A DNA stretch of 34,432 bases, taken from contig NCEH01000064.1 in assembly GCA_002304505.1 (NCBI GenBank), forward strand, positions 1 to 34,432, read 5' to 3'. The position numbers and the translations under genes are program-made. The DNA comes from Rhizobiales bacterium 32-66-11 (GTDB taxonomy: Bacteria > Pseudomonadota > Alphaproteobacteria > Rhizobiales > Xanthobacteraceae). Shown here piece after piece: positions 18,249 to 27,596 of this stretch; position 1 is the first letter of the stretch, and each line of letters begins with the position of its first letter. The notes beneath the pieces were generated by a model. The model ran no database searches. It was not told where the DNA came from and saw only the letters and a list, made by a program, of their open reading frames with translations.

Positions 18249-19802
18249 TCAGCCGATGGAGCGCGTCACGCCGCGGCTGGCATAGCGCTCGGCCCATTTG
18301 GCGAGCCGCACGAACGGCAGGCCGATGAGCAGATAGATCGCCGCCACCAGCAGGCCGGTGCCGAAATAATCATAATAAGTGGTGGAGATGAGCTCATAAG
18401 TCTTGGTCAGTTCCACCAGCGAGATCACCGACACCAAAGAGGAATCCTTGATGAGCGAGATAAAGTCGTTGGTGGTCGGCGGCAGCACGATGCGCGCGGC
18501 CTGGGGGATGATGACATTCCGCAGCGCCTGGCGCTCGGTCATGTTGAGCGCGATCGCCGCTTCCATCTGGTTGCGCGGAATGGCGAGCAGGCCGGCGCGA
18601 TAATTCTCCGCCTCATAGGCGGCATAGTTCAGGCCGAGCGCGATCACGCCGGCCACGAACGGTTCGAGCTGCAATCCCACTTTCGGCAGGCCGTAATAGA
18701 TGAACAGAACCTGGATCAGCAGCGGGGTGCCGCGCACCACCTCGATATAGACCTGGGCGAGACGGTCGAGCACCACGCCGCCATAGACCCGGCACAAGGC
18801 GAGCGTGGCACCGAGGCCGACCGCGATGACCATGGCGAGGATGGAGATTTCCAGCGTCATCACCGCCGCCCAGCCGAGCTGGGGCAGGAAGCGCATGTAG
18901 CGCTCGAGCTGCATCTTCCAGCCCTGCGGCTGGGTGGCCTGGACGAAATGATCATAGGCCAGCGGCTGCGCCTGGAGCGGACGCTGGTCGCCCGTGAGCT
19001 GCGCCATCAGCGGGGTCCAGATCGCCCAATGGTCGAGGATGGTGCGCATGGAGCCGTCGTGCATCATCTGCGACAGGCCGGTGTTGATCTCGGCCAGCAG
19101 CGCGGGATGCGCGCCTTTCTTCAGCGCGATGCCGTATTCGATGCGGCCGATGGGCTGGCCGGTGAACTGAAGCTCGCGGTCGGGCTGGGCGTAATAGACC
19201 GCGATCGGGAAATCCATCACGGTCGCGTCGATGCGCTTGAGCTTGAGATCGGAATAGGCGTCGATCTCCTGGTCATAGGTGCGCAGGTCGATGCCGCCGG
19301 CATTGCGCAGCACATATTCCATCTGGCTGGACTTGAGCGTGCCGACCCTCTTGCCCTTGAGGCCTTCCAGATTGTCGATCGGCGCATCGCCGCGGCGGAT
19401 CACGATCTGGCCGAACGTGGTGTAGTAGGGCGCCGAGAAATCCGCCACCGCCTGGTGGTCTGGGGTGATTTCCAGGCCGTTGATCACCGCTTCGTACAGG
19501 CCGGCATCGAGGCCGGGAATAAGGTTGCTCCAGTCGTTCTGCACGAACACCGGCTTGCGGCCGATCTTGGCCGCAAGCTCGTTCATGATGTCGACTTCAA
19601 AGCCCACCGTGAGCTTGGGGTCGGCGGGATCCTGGAAGGTGTAAGGCGCGCCGCTGGTGCTGTCACCGCCATAGGTGAGCTTGCGCTCGGCAGCCGGCGC
19701 GGGAGCCGCCGGGGCGGTCTGCGCCGATGCGGCGGAAACCGCCGCCGCCGACAGCGAGAGGGCGAGGAGCAAGGACGAGAGGGCGAGGCGGGCAAGACGC
19801 AT
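18249..19802 (-). CDS. Polar amino-acid ABC transporter, fused binding protein and permease
   Basis: One 517-aa polypeptide carries both the substrate-binding and the membrane part of a polar-amino-acid importer. From the ATG at 19802 (GGGGA about six bases upstream): signal peptide (1-28, ending SAASA), Ala/Pro linker, family 3 solute-binding domain (about 40-262, with GFEVDIMNELAAKIGRKP and DFSAPYYTT), then a BPD_transp_1 permease (about 305-505) with the EAA loop NYRAGLLAIPRNQMEAA. SBP-permease fusions are known (for example in lactococcal glutamine uptake) but are not the rule in alphaproteobacteria. Because the upstream ATPase gene is frameshifted, this gene is read as one continuous frame with it; an in-frame ATG at 19850 is a possible but poorer start. 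Confidence 0.88.
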   Translation of the reverse strand: MRLARLALSSLLLALSLSAAAVSAASAQTAPAAPAPAAERKLTYGGDSTSGAPYTFQDPADPKLTVGFEVDIMNELAAKIGRKPVFVQNDWSNLIPGLDAGLYEAVINGLEITPDHQAVADFSAPYYTTFGQIVIRRGDAPIDNLEGLKGKRVGTLKSSQMEYVLRNAGGIDLRTYDQEIDAYSDLKLKRIDATVMDFPIAVYYAQPDRELQFTGQPIGRIEYGIALKKGAHPALLAEINTGLSQMMHDGSMRTILDHWAIWTPLMAQLTGDQRPLQAQPLAYDHFVQATQPQGWKMQLERYMRFLPQLGWAAVMTLEISILAMVIAVGLGATLALCRVYGGVVLDRLAQVYIEVVRGTPLLIQVLFIYYGLPKVGLQLEPFVAGVIALGLNYAAYEAENYRAGLLAIPRNQMEAAIALNMTERQALRNVIIPQAARIVLPPTTNDFISLIKDSSLVSVISLVELTKTYELISTTYYDYFGTGLLVAAIYLLIGLPFVRLAKWAERYASRGVTRSIG

Positions 19803-19849
19803 GGCGATCCCCGAAGCGGGAGAGAAGGGCGAAGGGTCGTGCGGGGCCA

Positions 19850-20633
19850 TCAGACGAAACGGTGCAGGAACTGGCGCGTGCGCGGATCCTTGGGATTGTC
19901 GAAGATCTCGTCTTCGTCCGAGATCTCGATGATCTCGCCCTTGTCCATGAAGATGATGTAATCGGAAGCATCGCGCGCGAAGCGCATTTCGTGGGTGACG
20001 ATGATCTGCGTCATGCCCTCGTTGTCGAGCTCCTTCATCACGTCCAGCACCTCGTCGACGAGGCCGGGATCGAGCGCGGAGGTGGGCTCGTCGGCCGGGA
20101 TCGAGCGCGGAGGTGGGCTCGTCATAAAGCATGATCTTGGGCGACATGGCGAGCGCGCGGGCGATGGCGCCGCGCTGCTGCTGCCCGCCCGACAGATTGA
20201 TGGGATAGCGGTCCATCTGCTCGAACAGGCCGACCTTCTTCAAGAGGCGCTCGGCATTGGCGGCGGCCTCGTCGCGGCTCACCCCCTTCACCACCATCGG
20301 CGCCATCATGACGTTCTGCTGCAGCGTCTTGTGGGGAAACAGATTGAAGCTCTGGAACACCATGCCGACATTCTTGCGCAGCCGGTGGGCCACGTCGTTG
20401 AGCGGTCCATTCGAGCCGGCCTTGCGCTCCATGCGCACGCCGCACGCTTCGATGACGCCGGAATCCATGGATTCCAGCCCGTTCAGGCAGCGCAGCAAGG
20501 TGGACTTGCCGCAGCCCGACGGCCCGATCATCGAGACCAGGTCGCCCTCCTCGATCTGAAAGCTGACACCTTTGAGAATGGTGTGTGCGCCGAAGGACTT
20601 GCGCACGTCTTCCACGCGAAGGATCGGATCCAT
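19850..20633 (-). pseudogene. Amino-acid ABC transporter ATPase, frameshifted by a 31-bp duplication
   Basis: ATP-hydrolysing partner of the fused binding protein/permease. The N-terminal part is normal: MDPILRVEDVRKSFG, Walker A GPSGCGKST (37-45), Q-loop Gln94, signature LSGGQ (147-151) and Walker B IMLYDE (167-172). Directly after DEPTSALDPG (residue 180) the frame leaves the family. The correct continuation, LVDEVLDVMKELDNEG then IIVTHEMRFARD and the C-terminus DPRTRQFLHRFV, lies in another frame and stops at 19850. The cause is the perfect tandem duplication at 20062-20123. Removing one copy restores a ~250-aa ATPase. As given, the product lacks the switch histidine and should be inactive. 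It may be a real mutation or an assembly error. Confidence 0.85.
20062..20123. repeat. Perfect 31-bp tandem duplication in an ATPase gene
   Basis: Two identical 31-bp units, 20062-20092 and 20093-20123, each beginning GGCCGGGATCGAGC and ending GGGCTCGTC. On the coding strand each copy reads GACGAGCCCACCTCC... and encodes DEPTSALDPG. Since 31 is not a multiple of three, the duplication shifts the reading frame. Confidence 0.95.
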
Positions 20634-20942
20634 GTGTGTTCAGCCCCCCTGCGGCCCGCGGACCGCCAGCTTCACACGCTCCCTATCGACGGGCCATGAC
20701 GCTGGGGTGACACTTCAAGGCACTCTGGAGGCGCCGGGCCAGCATGGCCGGCAAAAAACAGATGCTCAACATTCTAAAACACCTTTCGGTTGCAAAATAT
20801 AACACCACGCACAACTGACACATTATTGTAATAAAATACCATTTCTGGTACATATACATATTTAACACGTGCGTTTATACACGCCGACGGAAAAAGCATC
20901 CCACGCGGCGGCACGTTGCCCCGTTCCAAGGCGCGCGAAAGC
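20634..20942. other. AT-rich intergenic region between divergent transcription units
   Basis: 309 bp between the ATPase start (minus) and the methyltransferase-glycosyltransferase start (plus). The right two thirds (about 20760-20880) are distinctly AT-rich against a GC-rich background, consistent with promoters for both directions or with imported DNA. A 14-bp dyad TACCA-TTTC-TGGTA lies at 20837-20850 and could be a regulator site; with 5-bp arms it may be chance. No gene is supported. Confidence 0.5.
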
Positions 20943-22529
20943 ATGTCTCTGTTTCGACTGCCCACCGATTATGTGGCGCGCTCCGAGCCTTGCTACTTCG
21001 ACGATTCCCCGTTCTTCGACAGCGCCATCGTTCACCAGCCGGAAATCTATGAGGCGGCGGACTATTTTCTTCAAGCGGGCGGCCGCACGCGGATCCTGGA
21101 TATTGGCTGCGGCAATGGACGCAAGCTGCGGCAAGTGCGCGCCCGCGACCATGTGGGCGTCGATTTCGGGGCGAACATCGCCTTATGCCGCCAGCGCTTC
21201 GGGGCCTGGGGCACTTGGCTGGAGGCCGATTTCTCCCAGCGCCATTGCGCGGCGATCGCCGCCTTCGCCGACGCCAGCACCGTGGTGGTCTGCGCCGATG
21301 TGGTCGAGCATCTCCTGGACCCGGCGCCCCTGCTGAACCTGCTTGCGCAATGCTATCGCCGCGGCGCCATCGTCATCACCAGCACCCCCGATCGCCTGAA
21401 GGTGCGCGGCGCGGCCGACCGGGGGCCGCCCGCCAATCCGGCCCATGTCCGGGAATGGGCGCTCGAGGAATATGTGGCCTATCTGGACGCCTGCGGCATG
21501 CCGGCAACCTATGCCGGCCACACCATCAACAACAATATCGCCCGCGCGCTACGCACCATCGTGACGGTGCACGACATCGGCATCGACCGCGCGCGCGCAT
21601 CGCTCGCACAATCCTCCGCGGCGCGGCCCCAGCAACGCCCGCTCGCCATCCTGGCGGCCTATAACGAGGCCGATGTCATCGCCGAAGTCGTCGAAGACCT
21701 GATCGCGCAAGGCTGCGATGTGGCGGCGATCGACAATTGGTCCACCGACGCAACCTGGCCGATCCTCAACAGGCTGGCGGCCCGCCACGGGGCCCATGTG
21801 CGCATCGAGCGCTTCCCCGAGGACGGCCCCGCGCGGCATTATGAATGGCGCCGGATCCTTCGGCGCAAGGCGCAGATCGCACACGGCTTTCCAGGGCGCT
21901 GGATGCTCCACACCGATGCCGACGAACTGCGCCGCTCGCCCTTCCCCGGGCTGGATCTGGCGAGTGCGCTCCATGTCGCGGCGCAGGCCGGCGCCAACCG
22001 CGTGGCGAGCAACCTGATCCACTTCCGGCCCACCGACACGCGTCCGTTTCATCCCGGCACGCTCCAGACCGCCTTCAACCATTTCGAGTTCGGCACGCGC
22101 CTCGGGCACTTCAAGCAGGTCAAAGCGTGGCTGCAAGGGGCGGCACTGGTCGATCTGGCGTCCAGCGGGGGCCATGTGGCCGCTTTCCCCGGTGCCGTCG
22201 ATTTTCCCTACCGCTTTCTCCTGCGCCACTATCCCATCCGCTCGGCGGCGCATGGCCAGCGGAAAATCCTGGCCGAGCGGCGCAACCGCTGGTGCCCGGA
22301 TGAGCGGGCGCTCGGCTGGCACACCCAATATGACGGCTTCTGCGAAACCACGCCCGGCTTCTGGCCCAGCCGCGACCTGCTGAAATTCGACGGCGATTTC
22401 TGGCGGGACTACGGGTTGCCGCTGATCACCGATATCGCGGAGCGGCGCTGGGCGAACCGCAGCCTCGCCACGGGCGGGAGCCTCGGCCTTGCGCCGGCGC
22501 ATTCGCACGCGGATGCAGCCGCATCCTAG
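20943..22529 (+). CDS. Bifunctional class I methyltransferase - family 2 glycosyltransferase
   Basis: 528-aa fusion. The N-terminal half is a SAM-dependent methyltransferase with motif I TRILDIGCGNGRKL (49-62), acidic VGVDFG and the post-motif VVCADVVEHLLDP (about 115-127). The C-terminal half is a GT-A glycosyltransferase with PLAILAAYNEADVIAEVVED (from 233), the acceptor-loop DNWSTDATW and a DxD-type metal site HTDADELRR (Asp325/Asp327). It ends in aromatic-rich segments (WHTQYDGFCE). No signal peptide or membrane segment, so it should act in the cytoplasm on a nucleotide-sugar donor, plausibly modifying a surface polysaccharide; the acceptor is unknown. No other polysaccharide genes are nearby. 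The ATG at 20943 is preferred over an in-frame TTG at 20916. Confidence 0.8.
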   Translation: MSLFRLPTDYVARSEPCYFDDSPFFDSAIVHQPEIYEAADYFLQAGGRTRILDIGCGNGRKLRQVRARDHVGVDFGANIALCRQRFGAWGTWLEADFSQRHCAAIAAFADASTVVVCADVVEHLLDPAPLLNLLAQCYRRGAIVITSTPDRLKVRGAADRGPPANPAHVREWALEEYVAYLDACGMPATYAGHTINNNIARALRTIVTVHDIGIDRARASLAQSSAARPQQRPLAILAAYNEADVIAEVVEDLIAQGCDVAAIDNWSTDATWPILNRLAARHGAHVRIERFPEDGPARHYEWRRILRRKAQIAHGFPGRWMLHTDADELRRSPFPGLDLASALHVAAQAGANRVASNLIHFRPTDTRPFHPGTLQTAFNHFEFGTRLGHFKQVKAWLQGAALVDLASSGGHVAAFPGAVDFPYRFLLRHYPIRSAAHGQRKILAERRNRWCPDERALGWHTQYDGFCETTPGFWPSRDLLKFDGDFWRDYGLPLITDIAERRWANRSLATGGSLGLAPAHSHADAAAS

Positions 22530-22549
22530 GGCGAAATCGCAGCGCGTGT

Positions 22550-22584
22550 TCCGGATGACGCAGAAGAAGCGTCATCCGGATTTT
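22550..22584 (+). terminator. Rho-independent terminator after the methyltransferase-glycosyltransferase gene
   Basis: A perfect 12-bp stem, TCCGGATGACGC (22550-22561) and GCGTCATCCGGA (22569-22580), with loop AGAAGAA, is followed by TTTT. It is 20 bp after the stop codon and serves the plus-strand gene. The minus-strand DUF4142 gene ends 25 bp beyond it and has no T-tract in its own direction. Confidence 0.8.
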
Positions 22585-22608
22585 CAACCTTAGAACGACC
22601 GAGGCAGG

Positions 22609-23187
22609 TCAGAGCTTCAGCTTCGCCAAGTCGTAGCACATCTTCAGGTGCATCTCGATGATCGGCAACGTCTTCTTTGCGAACGCCTTCAGGGTCGGGT
22701 TATCGCCGCCCTTGGCATAGCCCGCGAACAGGCCCACGGCATCCTGGTGGCCCTTGGTCTGCACGGCGATGTAATCGGCATCGAAGGTGGCGCCATCTTC
22801 GCTCTTCAGGCGGGCCAGGGTCTTGTCGAAATCGTCGCCGAGGCCGGTCGGCAGGGTCAGACCGGTCTTCGCCTTGCCGAACGCGGCGCCGAAGTTCTTG
22901 CCGATCTTGGTGTGGTCCTTCACCATCTTCTTGGCGAAGGCGAGCACCTTCTTGTTCTTGCTCTTCTCAAGAGCCAGCTGGCTGGTGACGATCTCGAACT
23001 GATTGGCCCGCGCCGCCGTATCCACGAACACGGGGGTGGCCGGCACGGTTGCGGCTTTGGCGATCTCGGCGGGCGACGGGCCGGCCGCCGCAGCTGTGGT
23101 CGCGGGCATATTCATGGTCTGCGCCGAAGCGGCGGGGACGCCCGCGAGCAGGGCCACGGCAACGAGAATGTTGGACAATTTCGACAT
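22609..23187 (-). CDS. DUF4142 domain protein, exported
   Basis: 192-aa protein with a clear signal peptide (MSKLSNILVAVALLAGVPAASA, cleavage near residue 22), a short Met/Ala/Pro linker and a helical domain from about residue 50. ANQFEIVTSQLALEKSKNKKV, FAKKMVKDHTKIGKNF and the C-terminal LPIIEMHLKMCYDLAKL are the DUF4142 pattern, a ferritin-like four-helix fold of unknown function. It is often found in alphaproteobacterial periplasmic or envelope proteins linked to stress. GGGAGAAG precedes the ATG at 23187. It faces the methyltransferase-glycosyltransferase gene end to end. Confidence 0.85.
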   Translation of the reverse strand: MSKLSNILVAVALLAGVPAASAQTMNMPATTAAAAGPSPAEIAKAATVPATPVFVDTAARANQFEIVTSQLALEKSKNKKVLAFAKKMVKDHTKIGKNFGAAFGKAKTGLTLPTGLGDDFDKTLARLKSEDGATFDADYIAVQTKGHQDAVGLFAGYAKGGDNPTLKAFAKKTLPIIEMHLKMCYDLAKLKL

Positions 23188-23757
23188 CTGGCGCTTCTCC
23201 CAAAGGTGCGACCGTCCAACAAGCTGACGCCACTCGCCAACGGTCGTATGACAGCCTAACTCATTTTCATAGAAGCGCTATTCACCATCCACAGGCCGCG
23301 CCCGGGGAGACCCGCACGCCCGCCTAGCCGCGCCACCCGCCGTATATCACACCGGCGGGGTCCGACTGCGGTGGCCCAAGGCCAGGCCGGGACGCAGCGA
23401 AATGCCTGTAAAAACTGAAGGACTAAGCTGTTTGCGACGAAGTCATGACTTTCACAGAACCGAAATATTGCCTCGCGCAGACCGGCACACGGCACTTTAA
23501 CCACGCCTGAATTTTAAAAACCTTACGGAAACACACCAATCTCACCGAGATCACGCTTGACACAGATACCTCCGCATAGGAAAGAGGGGGTCGAATGTCG
23601 GCTGGTGTAGGATCATGGTTAAATTCGTTTTTATACTCCAGCGCACCCGATACACGTCACGCGTTTCAATTTAGTCAGCAAACATCCCCCCCGATAAAAT
23701 AGTCATTCGCGGCAAAGCCTGGTCTTATGCCGGCGAGATTTATTTGCGGAGAGTCCC
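23188..23757. other. 570-bp gene-free region with a compositional shift toward AT
   Basis: Lies between the divergent DUF4142 gene and the autotransporter gene and must hold both promoters. From about 23420 onward it becomes AT-richer and continues that way into the autotransporter gene. A TTGACA hexamer is at 23557-23562, but no convincing -10 hexamer stands 16-18 bp after it. The ribosome site of the autotransporter, GGAGAG at 23748-23753, is clear. No supported gene is present; short open frames have no family content. Confidence 0.5.
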
Positions 23758-26700
23758 ATGCGCCGGATCCTGGCTTCGATTTCTCTTATGTTGCTTTCAT
23801 CGACGGCCTTCGCGCAAAAGGCGGCGCCGCAATATACATCCCTATGGAGCCTGGGAGACAGCCTGTCGGACGTGGGGCGCACCTATGCGCGGACCAAAGC
23901 CATCAGCGATGCCGCATGCACGAGAATTTTTTGCTCGGACATCACGAATATTACGCAGCCGATGGGAAATCTTTATTTTAATGGCCGCTTTTCAAACGGC
24001 CTTGTTTGGGCCGAATACCTCTCAAAGCTCAATAATATTCCGTACGACAGCAAAAAAAATCTTGCATGGGGCGGAGCTGTCACGGGGTCTCCGCTCAGCC
24101 CAAAATATGAACTGCTCATTCATCTGGAAGATCAGGTCAGCCAGTTCAAAAACGGCGTGACCGGAAACGAGTTTTCGCGCTTCAACATCACCCCGACAGC
24201 GACGCAGCTTAAGTATCAGGACGCGTCAAGCTACGGCACAAAGCCGCTCATCACATTGTGGATCGGCGGCAACAATTTCCGCCAGATCATCGAGGACAAT
24301 ACGGTCACCATTCCCGGCACCTGGCTTACGCCGGAGATCACCTACACCCGCAGCTCGTTGGACGCGCAGCGCAAGCTGCTGGTGGAGAATGTGCCCAAGG
24401 ATCTGCGCGCCATCAACACGACCATCAGCGGGCGCAAAGACATCGCCCAGCAAGGTGCGACCTATTACGTCCCCACCGTTGCCGACGTCAGCACGACACC
24501 CAAGTTCGCCTCGCTTCCGCCCGCACAGGGACAACCGCTGAGCGCTGCGGTCAAGCAAACCAATCGCGATCTGAAGGCTGCGCTCTATAATCTGGAAGAT
24601 GAATTCAAGCAGTCCAATCCACTGACCCGCCTTGTGGTGATCGACAGCGCAGCCATGCTGGCCGAGGTCCAGCGCGATCCGGCATCATACGGCTTCTTAT
24701 TCGCCAAGACGAATTGCGTGGATTCGGAAACCGGAAAATACACCAACGGATGCAACGCGGCGAATGTGGGCGACTATCTGTTCTGGGATCAATTCCATCC
24801 CACAACAAAAGGCCACGAGATGATCGCCCAATATGCCCAGACCACCGATTATCTGGAATATGGCGCGGCGGTCACGCTCACCCAGCCGTATGTGGCCAAT
24901 ATCGAAATTCGCAACCGCGACTTCAACGGCACGATCGCCGGCACCGGATCGATGATCAAGCAGGGCGAGATGACGCTCACGCTTGCCGGTCAGAACACGT
25001 ATAGCGGCGGCACGCGGATCGACAACGGATGGGTGCGGGTGGCCTCCGACACAAATCTCGGCGCCCGCTCCGGCGTACTGACCCTCCAGGGCGGCGGCAT
25101 CCGGGCCAGCCAATCCTTCACCATGCAGCGCGACGTGCGCGTGAATGCCTCGGTCTCCTACGGCGAAATCGGCGGCTCGCGCTTCGGCGGCGCGTTCTTC
25201 GTCGATCCCAATGCGGTGCTGACGCTGCAAAACAACACGATTTCCGGCACCGGCTCCATCCGCAAGGACGGCGCCGGCACACTGGACATCCGCTCCACGG
25301 TTGCGGATGCACGCGACCTCACCCAGGTCGATGCGGGCCTTCTGAAGATCAACACCACGGGCGCGTATCGCTCCGCCGTGGTCAATATCGGCGTCGAGGG
25401 CGCGCTCGGCGGCAGCGGCACCATCATCGGCTCCGTGAACAATGCCGGTCGCCTGTTGCCGGGCAATTCCATCGGCACGCTCACCATCCAGGGCGATCTG
25501 ATCCAGCAGGACAGCGGCTCCTACCAGCTGGAAGTGGACACCAACCGCACCGACAATCTGATCGTGACCGGCACCATGACGCTCGACGGCGACGTGAACG
25601 TCGTCACCGACGCGACCGACAAGCTGACCAACCAGACCTTCACCGTCGCCCGCTCCACCGGAGCGATGGCCGGCCAATATGACGAGGTGGTCGATCTCTC
25701 GCCCTTCCTCTCGGAAACCCTGAGCTATTCCGCCAATTCGGTCAGCGTGACCTTCGCGCGCAATTTCGCCCGCAGCGCTGGACCAGCTCTCCGGCCAGTC
25801 GATCGGCAATCTGCTCACCGCGGACGCGGTGCAGCGCGGCCAGTTCACCCGCGCCCTGGAAGATCGCATTTCCGCCCGGCGCTCCGGCCGCGGCAACGGC
25901 GATCTCGGCGCCAACGCCTCCATGCTTTCGCTCGGGGCGGATAGCGCGGGCCTCGGCGGCGCGCTTCAGGATGCCTCGACGGCGGTCGCCCAGTCCGGCC
26001 CGGGACAAAAGGGCGCCGGCGACGGAGCGGTGTCCGCCTGGGCGCGCGTGCTCGGTGGCCCCACCAGCGTCGGCGGCGCGGGCGCCTTCGACATGACCGG
26101 GGTCGGCGTGCTGCTCGGCGTGGACAAGGCGCTCGGCAACGGGCTGGTCGGCATCTCGCTCGGCTACGGCAATTTCGACAATAACGGCTACAATGGCGGC
26201 AACAGCAGCGCGGACAGCTATCAGGTCTCGCTCTATGGCTCGCTGCAATCGGGCCATTGGTTCCTCGACGGCACGCTCGGCTATGCCTATTCGGACTATG
26301 CCACCAACCGCGCGCTGACCTTCGGCAATCTGACCCGCGTGGCGACGGCCTCGCCCAATGGCAATGACGTGACCTTCTCGCTCAAGTCGGGCGGCGTGTT
26401 CGCGCTCGGTGCCTTCACCGCCGAGCCGAGCCTCGGGTTCGACTGGTACCACCTCTCGCGCAGCGCCTTCTCGGAAGGCTATGCGGGCTCGGCGGGCCTG
26501 AATGTCGACTCGGCGACTTTGGATCTGGTGATGCCCTCGGTTGGGGTGCGCCTCGCCACCACCTACGCCTTCGGGGCCATCAGCCTCAGCCCGGAACTGA
26601 GCGCCCGTTATTACTACAATTTCGGCGATACGAACGTGGGCACCACCGCCGGGCTCATCGGCGCCCCCGCCCTGCCCTTCACGGTGGACACCACCGGCAT

Positions 26701-26842
26701 CGGGCGGAACATCGGCGTGCTGTCGGCCGGCCTCTCGGCCCAGCAGGGCGAGCATCTGCGGGTGTTCGGCCAGTATGAGCTCTCGCTGAGCGACGATGTG
26801 ACGGCGCAGGCCTTCTCCGCCGGCCTCAAATACACCTGGTGA
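23758..26842 (+). pseudogene. GDSL-esterase autotransporter, frameshifted between passenger and barrel
   Basis: Type Va autotransporter whose passenger is an SGNH/GDSL esterase. Frame 1 from the ATG at 23758: signal peptide (1-19), GDSL block SLGDSLSDVG (Ser35), YFNGRFSNGLVWAEYL, block III WIGGNN (169-173) and DQFHP with Asp344/His347. One or two beta-strand repeats follow (NTYSGGTRIDNGWVRVAS). At about 25765-25790 the frame shifts by +1. Frame 2 continues ALDQLSGQSIGNLLTADAVQ and RGQFTRALEDR, then a complete beta-barrel ending in GLKYTW, with the terminal aromatic residue of outer-membrane barrels. Without correction the passenger cannot reach the surface. The joined protein would have about 1,028 residues. 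Frame 1 alone runs to 25944 with a nonsense tail. A real deletion and a sequencing error are both possible; there is no homopolymer at the site. Confidence 0.85.
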
Positions 26843-26887
26843 CAGGGGCCGGCGGAGCGCCGGCTGCCTGATCCCGCACGCGAAGAG

Positions 26888-26911
26888 AAAGCCGGGGCCC
26901 CCCGGCTTTTT
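26888..26911 (+). terminator. Rho-independent terminator after the autotransporter gene
   Basis: AAAGCCGG (26888-26895), loop GGCCCC, CCGGCTTT (26902-26909) leading into TTTTT. It lies 45 bp after the autotransporter stop. Its A-rich left flank also gives T residues on the minus strand, so it may serve the convergent gene at 26928 as well. Confidence 0.8.
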
Positions 26912-26927
26912 CGTTTCCGCCATGCGG

Positions 26928-27596
26928 TCAGGACGGCATGGTTTCCAGTGGAAACGGCGTGCGCTCCCAGATCTTTCCGAGCTTGAGCTTTTCCACGCTA
27001 TAGGCTTCCCATTCGTGCAGCAGCCCGGCGAGGGTGAGACGATCCTCAAGGGACAGCTTGTTGCCGAGGGCCAGCAGCTTTTCGTCCAGGCCCAGGCGCT
27101 TCAGGTGCGGAAGCCACACATAGGAAGCAAATTCGGACGTGGCGATCAGGTCGCGCGCCGCGTCGAGATTGCCTTCCGCGATCCGATAGAGAGCATAGGT
27201 CGCGGCGGCGCGATTGAGCGCATAAGGATCTTCTTCTTGCAGGCTTCGCGTGTAGTCGAAATCGCTGCCGAGATTTCGCAACCGCGGCAAGGCGACATCT
27301 TCGATCTGCTTGCACAGAGTCTCGGAGACGCCGGGATCGGATAGCAGCCACAACCCTTTCTGCGGCGGGTAAATAGCCCCATCCCTCTTCATCGTAAAAT
27401 CATCCTGCCGAAAAAAGAGCGGAATAACCGATAAAGCGACATAAAATAAATCTGCACTACTTGTTCGGTCAATATAGACTCCTCTCAAAACATGTCTTAC
27501 CGGCCTAAAAACAATAGCCCGACCTATTAAGAGCAAATCACCGTTCCTCGCCAATAAGGGAGACACCAGTTTTTTAACCTCCCGCGCGGTTGTCAT
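26928..27596 (-). CDS. Probable immunity protein for the adjacent nuclease toxin
   Basis: 222-aa protein that I do not recognise as a named family. It has no signal peptide and no clear membrane segment. The N-terminal half contains DLLLIGRAIVFRPVRHVLRG followed by YIDRTSSAD; the C-terminal half is helical (NRAAATYALYRIAEGNLDAARDL) and rich in Glu and Leu. Its ATG (27596-27594) overlaps the toxin gene's TGA (ATGA), so the two proteins would be made together. A small acidic-to-neutral protein coupled directly after a C-terminal nuclease domain is the standard position of an immunity protein in polymorphic toxin systems. Base composition is low in GC: the 60 bases 27421-27480 hold 21 G/C. The immunity role is inferred from position only. 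Confidence 0.6.
   Translation of the reverse strand: MTTAREVKKLVSPLLARNGDLLLIGRAIVFRPVRHVLRGVYIDRTSSADLFYVALSVIPLFFRQDDFTMKRDGAIYPPQKGLWLLSDPGVSETLCKQIEDVALPRLRNLGSDFDYTRSLQEEDPYALNRAAATYALYRIAEGNLDAARDLIATSEFASYVWLPHLKRLGLDEKLLALGNKLSLEDRLTLAGLLHEWEAYSVEKLKLGKIWERTPFPLETMPS

Noticed and set aside
18249..20633. A single 794-aa ORF joining ATPase, binding protein and permease
   Set aside because: The continuous frame exists only because the 31-bp duplication shifts the ATPase into the frame of the next gene. The ~100 residues after DEPTSALDPG are Arg-rich frame-shifted sequence, and the true ATPase C-terminus lies in another frame.
23557..23600. TTGACA promoter for the autotransporter
   Set aside because: A perfect -35-like hexamer is present, but no acceptable -10 hexamer follows at 16-18 bp, so I did not annotate a promoter.
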